From contig JAOZHP010000021.1 in assembly GCA_026014815.1 (NCBI GenBank), positions 1 through 33,629 of the forward strand: DNA of 33,629 bases, given 5' to 3'. Below, piece after piece: positions 30,089-33,629 of the stretch. The position numbers and the translations under genes are program-made. The stretch comes from Candidatus Bathyarchaeota archaeon (GTDB lineage: Archaea; Thermoproteota; Bathyarchaeia; TCS64). Below the pieces are notes generated by a model, which was given only the letters and a program-made list of their open reading frames with translations, did not search any database and was not told the DNA's origin. Position 1 is the stretch's first letter. Each line of letters starts with the position of its first letter.

Positions 30089-30211
30089 GTGAAAAAAGAG
30101 CAGTTATCCATTGAGGAGATCGAAGAACTAGGCTACTACGACTTCATGGGATACATGGAGGTTCCCTTCTTTAACGTCGGCGGCGTCGGCTCCAGGCTCT
30201 ATGATTCATGA
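30089..30211 (+). pseudogene. N-terminal remnant of a SAM-dependent methyltransferase
   Basis: A 40-codon frame from GTG 30089 to TGA 30211. The product contains ELGYYDFMGYMEVPFFNVGG, which closely resembles the first ~35 residues of a group of archaeal class I methyltransferases, in which a Y-x-F-M-x-Y-L-x-V-P-F-F-x-x-G-G segment is followed by the SAM-binding domain. That domain is missing: the frame stops soon after and no continuation is visible in any forward frame before the convergent gene at 30258. A truncated gene is the simplest reading; a genuine small protein is possible because a good TATA box remains. Confidence 0.5.
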
Positions 30212-30257
30212 TATGAAGTAACAGTGGTTATTGAAGTTTACAATAAAAAAGAGTGAA

Positions 30258-30974
30258 TTAAAGATTGAAGAGACGCTTGGCGTTGTCGTAGTAGATGAGG
30301 GTTCTCTGGAACTCTGTGAACTCCGGTGCATCCCTTATCTTCTCCACCTCTCTGCGCAGCATACCGTAGGGTGTGTTGGCTCCCATGAGTATTCTGTGTG
30401 TGCCGATGGGCTGTGTCTTGGAGAAAGTCATGCTGCCTGACATATCGGTCGCTGTGTCCATGAACACGTTCATGTGTCTCGCCGCGATGCCCGCCGCGTC
30501 ATAATACATGCTGCTGAGTATGAACTTTACCTGAACATACTTGTTCAGCATCGACTCCAGCGTGGAGATGTACACCCTCATGGTGTCCTTGTCGTCTGAG
30601 TGAAGCCACACCGGGAGATTGAGGACCAACGCGCACTCAACTAGCTCATGGAAACGCCTCATCGCGTGATCAACGCTGAAACGTGGGTCCGTGACAACCC
30701 CCGAGAAGCCCTGTTCCTTGTACATATACATGAGGTCGGTCATGTCCTTGACCCGGGGGTTCATCAGGAAGAATCCTATGAACTTGTCTGGGTTCTTGTC
30801 CATCGCCTGTTTGACCAGCTTGTTCTGTTCACGGAAGTCAGGATTACTCGTGAATGGGAACACGACGCACTTGGACACATCGTTTTTCTTCATCTCAGCC
30901 AATAGTTCCTCGGCTGTACGAGTCACATCGTAGGCAGGGTCATACCCGATATGGTTATGAACATCTACTCTCAT
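30258..30974 (-). CDS. Amidohydrolase-fold protein with altered metal site
   Basis: A 238-residue protein of the amidohydrolase-2 type. It starts with the metal-binding HxH (RVDVHNHIG, H6 and H8) and keeps WLHSDD in the middle. However, the strand that usually reads A-H-x-G is ILSSMYYDAAG, and the final metal/catalytic Asp of the usual G-x-D-x-P motif is Asn (MGANTPYG). Two expected ligands therefore appear lost and the protein may be a non-catalytic or altered partner. It overlaps the preceding amidohydrolase as ATGA (30971-30974), which is consistent with a complex of the two. Length is shorter than most family members (~270-300). Confidence 0.75.
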   Translation of the reverse strand: MRVDVHNHIGYDPAYDVTRTAEELLAEMKKNDVSKCVVFPFTSNPDFREQNKLVKQAMDKNPDKFIGFFLMNPRVKDMTDLMYMYKEQGFSGVVTDPRFSVDHAMRRFHELVECALVLNLPVWLHSDDKDTMRVYISTLESMLNKYVQVKFILSSMYYDAAGIAARHMNVFMDTATDMSGSMTFSKTQPIGTHRILMGANTPYGMLRREVEKIRDAPEFTEFQRTLIYYDNAKRLFNL

Positions 30975-31792
30975 AGCTGCACCCCCACAGACTTGAATAG
31001 TTCAAGTGCATTCGATCCCAGAATCTTCTCCTCCCTCTTCTTAGGCAAGTCAAGGCAGAGCACCCGGTTCAAGGCGTCCTGAGGCTGCAGACCTCCCCTG
31101 ATACTCAGACAATCTGACGCGTAGAGTATCCTGTCCTCGCTTACCTCGTCCATGAAGGTGACTATGTTCTTAGGGTGCACAAGGGCGCTGGTATCCACGT
31201 AAACGTTCCCCAGTCTCCTGCACACACTCAACGCGTCTTCGCTGAGATACTCACCAAAGTGCTGCATCACCATCTTCAAATCCGGATACATCCCGGCGAG
31301 GTCACCGATAACCAACGGGTTACTGTAATGAGTCCAGTCACTGTGACATATGGGGAGTGCTCCCAGCTTCTCTATCTCCGAGAACACCTTCTGCCCGGCT
31401 TTACTGTTGGCGTGATAATGCATTGAACTGAAACGGATCTTCACTACCCTGAGCCCAGCCTTAGTGAACCGGTGCAGCTCCTTGATGGCTTTGTCGCCCC
31501 AGCTTGGGTCCACAACTCCAGCCCCTATGAGCCGGTCAGGGTACTTGTTCACCATCTTCAGTATGTAGTCGTTTTCTTCTTTCATCTGTTCAGGGCTTTC
31601 AGCAGCTAACGAGAAGAGACCGAAGACCAGCGCCTTATCGATCCTTGGCTTACATGCATCCATCTTTTCGATGATCTGCTCCGCTGTGATGCCGAATCGT
31701 GGCTGGCCCGGCCAAGCGGCCCACACCCATTCCTTGTCGGGCTTCGCTTCACCTATATGAACATGCGCGTCAATGATCATAGCATTCACCAT
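30971..31792 (-). CDS. Amidohydrolase-2 family metal-dependent hydrolase
   Basis: A 273-residue TIM-barrel hydrolase with the metal site intact: DAHVHIG near the start, PICHSDW at ~150, VMQHFGEY at ~185 and ILYASDCLS at ~225. The family covers hydrolases and decarboxylases acting on ring-containing or acyl substrates. It lies four bases after the D-aminoacylase gene and overlaps the next, so the three are co-transcribed. ATG 31792 is taken; the in-frame ATG four codons later (MIIDAHVHIG) is an equally good start. The substrate is unknown; N-acyl compounds are suggested by the first gene. Confidence 0.85.
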   Translation of the reverse strand: MVNAMIIDAHVHIGEAKPDKEWVWAAWPGQPRFGITAEQIIEKMDACKPRIDKALVFGLFSLAAESPEQMKEENDYILKMVNKYPDRLIGAGVVDPSWGDKAIKELHRFTKAGLRVVKIRFSSMHYHANSKAGQKVFSEIEKLGALPICHSDWTHYSNPLVIGDLAGMYPDLKMVMQHFGEYLSEDALSVCRRLGNVYVDTSALVHPKNIVTFMDEVSEDRILYASDCLSIRGGLQPQDALNRVLCLDLPKKREEKILGSNALELFKSVGVQL

Positions 31793-31796
31793 GTCT

Positions 31797-33602
31797 CTAG
31801 TTGTCCCTCCCCTTCCTAAGGACCCTTCCAGGGGTCAGGTTGCTGTGCTTCTTTTTCTCGACTACGGGTACACCGTTCACGAGGACGTACTCGATGCCGC
31901 TTGGCTTCTGCCTCGGCTTAAGGGGTGTCCCAGTTACTTTCAGCTTTTTCAGATCCATCAGCAGTATATCCGCGTATGCGCCTTTCTTGATGACTCCTCT
32001 TCCCTTGATCTCATGCCTGATGGCTGCCTGTGTCGAGGTCTTGAACACGGCTTGCTCAACTGTGAACACCTTGTCCCTCTTCACGAACTTCTGGAAGAAC
32101 CCGGGGAACGCGGCGTACGCGTTTATCCGGGGCAGCATCCATGGCGGAGACTTGGACTCGTACTTGTAGTCATCTACACCTGTGTCTATCCCCAGCGCCG
32201 CGGTGGGGTGCTCCCAGAAGATCTTATGATACCCTGCGTCTGGGTCATATGTCCCGCTTGGGTACACGAACTGCTGTCCACACTTTGCATCAGGGTCCTC
32301 GACGATCAGGTCGAACCATACATCGAATGCGTCTTGCTCCCGCATCTCAGCGATATCGGCTATTGTCTTGTTGACTGCTTCCTTATTCTTGTGCTCCAGG
32401 ATGATATAGTTCTCCGCCCATCTGGGGTTCGTGTTGGGGTTATACGCCACCCGGATGAACCATTTACCTGACTTGATCGCGTCCTTGATCTCCTGCCTGT
32501 AATCCGGGATCTTTAGCCACTTTGCGAACTCCTCCCGGCTTCCCTTCTCCCTGAGCCACGGAGAAAACGAGGAGCATAGATATGAAGCGCCTCCGAATTT
32601 CGATACCTGCGCTGATGGAAGAACGTCAAAACTTACGTCCATACCCTCGTCTATCGCTTTATCGATGACTGCGAGGGTCGCCTTCCTGTTGGCCTCCTCA
32701 AAGATGCTAGGGTATCCCTGCGGATTAACGTACCACCCAGTGAACAGGTGCGCGATATTCATCTTGACACCTGACTCGCGGCAAATATCCAGAATCTCAT
32801 AGATGCCCTCTATCTTATCGTGTTGCCTGTGACCTGCACCGATGTTTCTTCGTCTACCTGTCCTCCTTGAGTGAGGAGCGAAGATACCCTTCTTCTTAGC
32901 TATAATCTTGCAGTGCTCTACGATCTCCTTTTTATCAGCGAATGTATCAGGGTCATAGTCTAGTCCCACTGACATGCCGTAGCATCCAGCGTCCATAGAC
33001 TCCTCGATTAGCCTACTCATCTCAGCGATCTCCTCGTCTGTACTCGAGCGTTCATAGTCATCCTTGAGGACCGTGTGTCTCACCGATGAGTGCCCCACCA
33101 GTGTTGCCATGTTCATGGAGATACCTATCTTTTCGACTGCCTTGAACCACTCATCCATCGAGCTCCAGTCCACCGTCCAGCCGAACTTTTCCTTCATGAG
33201 ATCATTGACCTCACCCCGCGGGAACACGGTTCTCTTGGGGTAGTATTTGTGAGGCTCGATCTCCATAAGGTAATCCGAGGCGATGCCCGGTAACCTGATG
33301 TAGTCACCAATCGGGGCAAGTGACATGCCGCACTGACCGACAATCATCGTAGTCACCCCTTGGTGAAGATAGCTCTCACATTTAGGGAAGAACATAACCC
33401 CAAAGTCGCCGTGGCTATGTGAGTCGATGAAGCCGGGGACAGCAAGTAACCCCTTGGCATCGATCTCTCTCACGGCGTCGCCTTTGACTTTCCCTATCGA
33501 AACGATCTTATCCTCTTTTATGCCTATAGAACCTTCATAGGCTTCTTTTCCTGATCCGTCCACAATTCGCGTGTTTTTAATCAGAACTGATAATTCACCC
33601 AT
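31797..33602 (-). CDS. N-acyl-D-amino-acid deacylase (D-aminoacylase family)
   Basis: A 601-residue amidohydrolase. It has an N-terminal beta-sandwich part (SVLIKNTRIVDGSGKEAYEG), then the metal site DSHSHGDF at ~58-65, the barrel segment DAGCYGMSVGLDYDPDTFAD typical of D-aminoacylases (which read A-x-G-x-S-x-G-L-x-Y), later His residues (FAPHSRR, MNIAHLF), and the C-terminal return to the sandwich (GRGVIKKGAYADILLMDLKK). These enzymes remove acyl groups from D-amino acids or cut related amides. It is longer than the usual ~480-540. ATG 33602 has AGGGA upstream, and a TATATTA at 33618-33624 is probably the promoter with a very short leader. It leads an operon of three amidohydrolases. Confidence 0.88.
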   Translation of the reverse strand: MGELSVLIKNTRIVDGSGKEAYEGSIGIKEDKIVSIGKVKGDAVREIDAKGLLAVPGFIDSHSHGDFGVMFFPKCESYLHQGVTTMIVGQCGMSLAPIGDYIRLPGIASDYLMEIEPHKYYPKRTVFPRGEVNDLMKEKFGWTVDWSSMDEWFKAVEKIGISMNMATLVGHSSVRHTVLKDDYERSSTDEEIAEMSRLIEESMDAGCYGMSVGLDYDPDTFADKKEIVEHCKIIAKKKGIFAPHSRRTGRRRNIGAGHRQHDKIEGIYEILDICRESGVKMNIAHLFTGWYVNPQGYPSIFEEANRKATLAVIDKAIDEGMDVSFDVLPSAQVSKFGGASYLCSSFSPWLREKGSREEFAKWLKIPDYRQEIKDAIKSGKWFIRVAYNPNTNPRWAENYIILEHKNKEAVNKTIADIAEMREQDAFDVWFDLIVEDPDAKCGQQFVYPSGTYDPDAGYHKIFWEHPTAALGIDTGVDDYKYESKSPPWMLPRINAYAAFPGFFQKFVKRDKVFTVEQAVFKTSTQAAIRHEIKGRGVIKKGAYADILLMDLKKLKVTGTPLKPRQKPSGIEYVLVNGVPVVEKKKHSNLTPGRVLRKGRDN

Positions 33603-33629
33603 TAGAATCCCTAAAAATAATATAGTTTC

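Noticed and set aside
31773-32471. 232-codon open frame on the plus strand opposite the D-aminoacylase gene
   Set aside because: The minus-strand frame has clear family motifs; the plus-strand product has no recognisable domain and mirrors the codon pattern of the real gene.
1-33629. CRISPR arrays, tRNA genes, rRNA genes and integrase/transposase genes
   Set aside because: I looked for regularly spaced repeats, tRNA TTCGA-type T-loops with paired ends, rRNA core sequences and tyrosine/serine recombinase or DDE motifs and found none convincing.

Overview
The window looks like an archaeal chromosome segment. Recognisable promoters are TATA-like boxes about 25 bases before expected transcript starts. 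The inositol-phosphate synthase, cytidylyltransferase and CDP-alcohol transferase set is of archaeal type, the surface proteins look archaeal, and GTG and TTG starts are common. I cannot name the lineage from the sequence; an uncultured mesophilic or moderately thermophilic group such as Bathyarchaeia is only a guess.

Layout. (1) 168-2914 is an AT-rich accessory block: a phospholipase D-fold protein, a GRAM/PH-like protein with a zinc ribbon, a membrane-anchored PD-(D/E)XK nuclease and a membrane protein. A 28-base direct repeat brackets the last two. (2) 3025-14216 is a GC-rich, single-strand, tightly overlapping operon from a head-tailed (caudovirus-type) provirus. In transcription order (right to left) it holds a beta-helix protein, two neck/tail-completion proteins, the tail tube, two small chaperone-like proteins, a gp10-like protein, a very short tape measure, a LamG-bearing baseplate hub, a holin-like protein, an ABC ATPase-acetyltransferase fusion, and small and large terminase. 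Portal, protease, major capsid protein and integrase are all missing. (3) 14672-16778 is a very AT-rich three-gene operon linked by ATGA overlaps: two unrecognised proteins and a nitrilase-fold enzyme with E-K-C residues in place. It is the best candidate for an undescribed, possibly defence-related, system. (4) 17179-17940 holds a DUF952 pseudogene killed by two nonsense codons and a protein made of two copies of one domain.

(5) 18102-24904 is a housekeeping/transport block. A coiled-coil surface protein diverges from a complete iron-type ABC importer (binding protein with a fused beta-sandwich, double-length permease, ATPase), which converges on a 12-heme membrane-anchored cytochrome c. (6) 25066-25683 holds small unassigned ORFs. 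(7) 25936-29059 is an inositol-phosphate operon (Ino1, CTP:inositol-1-phosphate cytidylyltransferase-like, CDP-alcohol phosphatidyltransferase, plus one unknown), with a perfect inverted repeat at its promoter. (8) 29113-30211 holds a small ORF, a second copy of the left-block membrane protein, a candidate structured RNA, and the first 40 codons of a methyltransferase. (9) 30258-33602 is an operon of three amidohydrolases led by an N-acyl-D-amino-acid deacylase.

The provirus and the AT-rich blocks around it look like accessory DNA in a more ordinary background. All family assignments come from motifs read by eye, without database searches.
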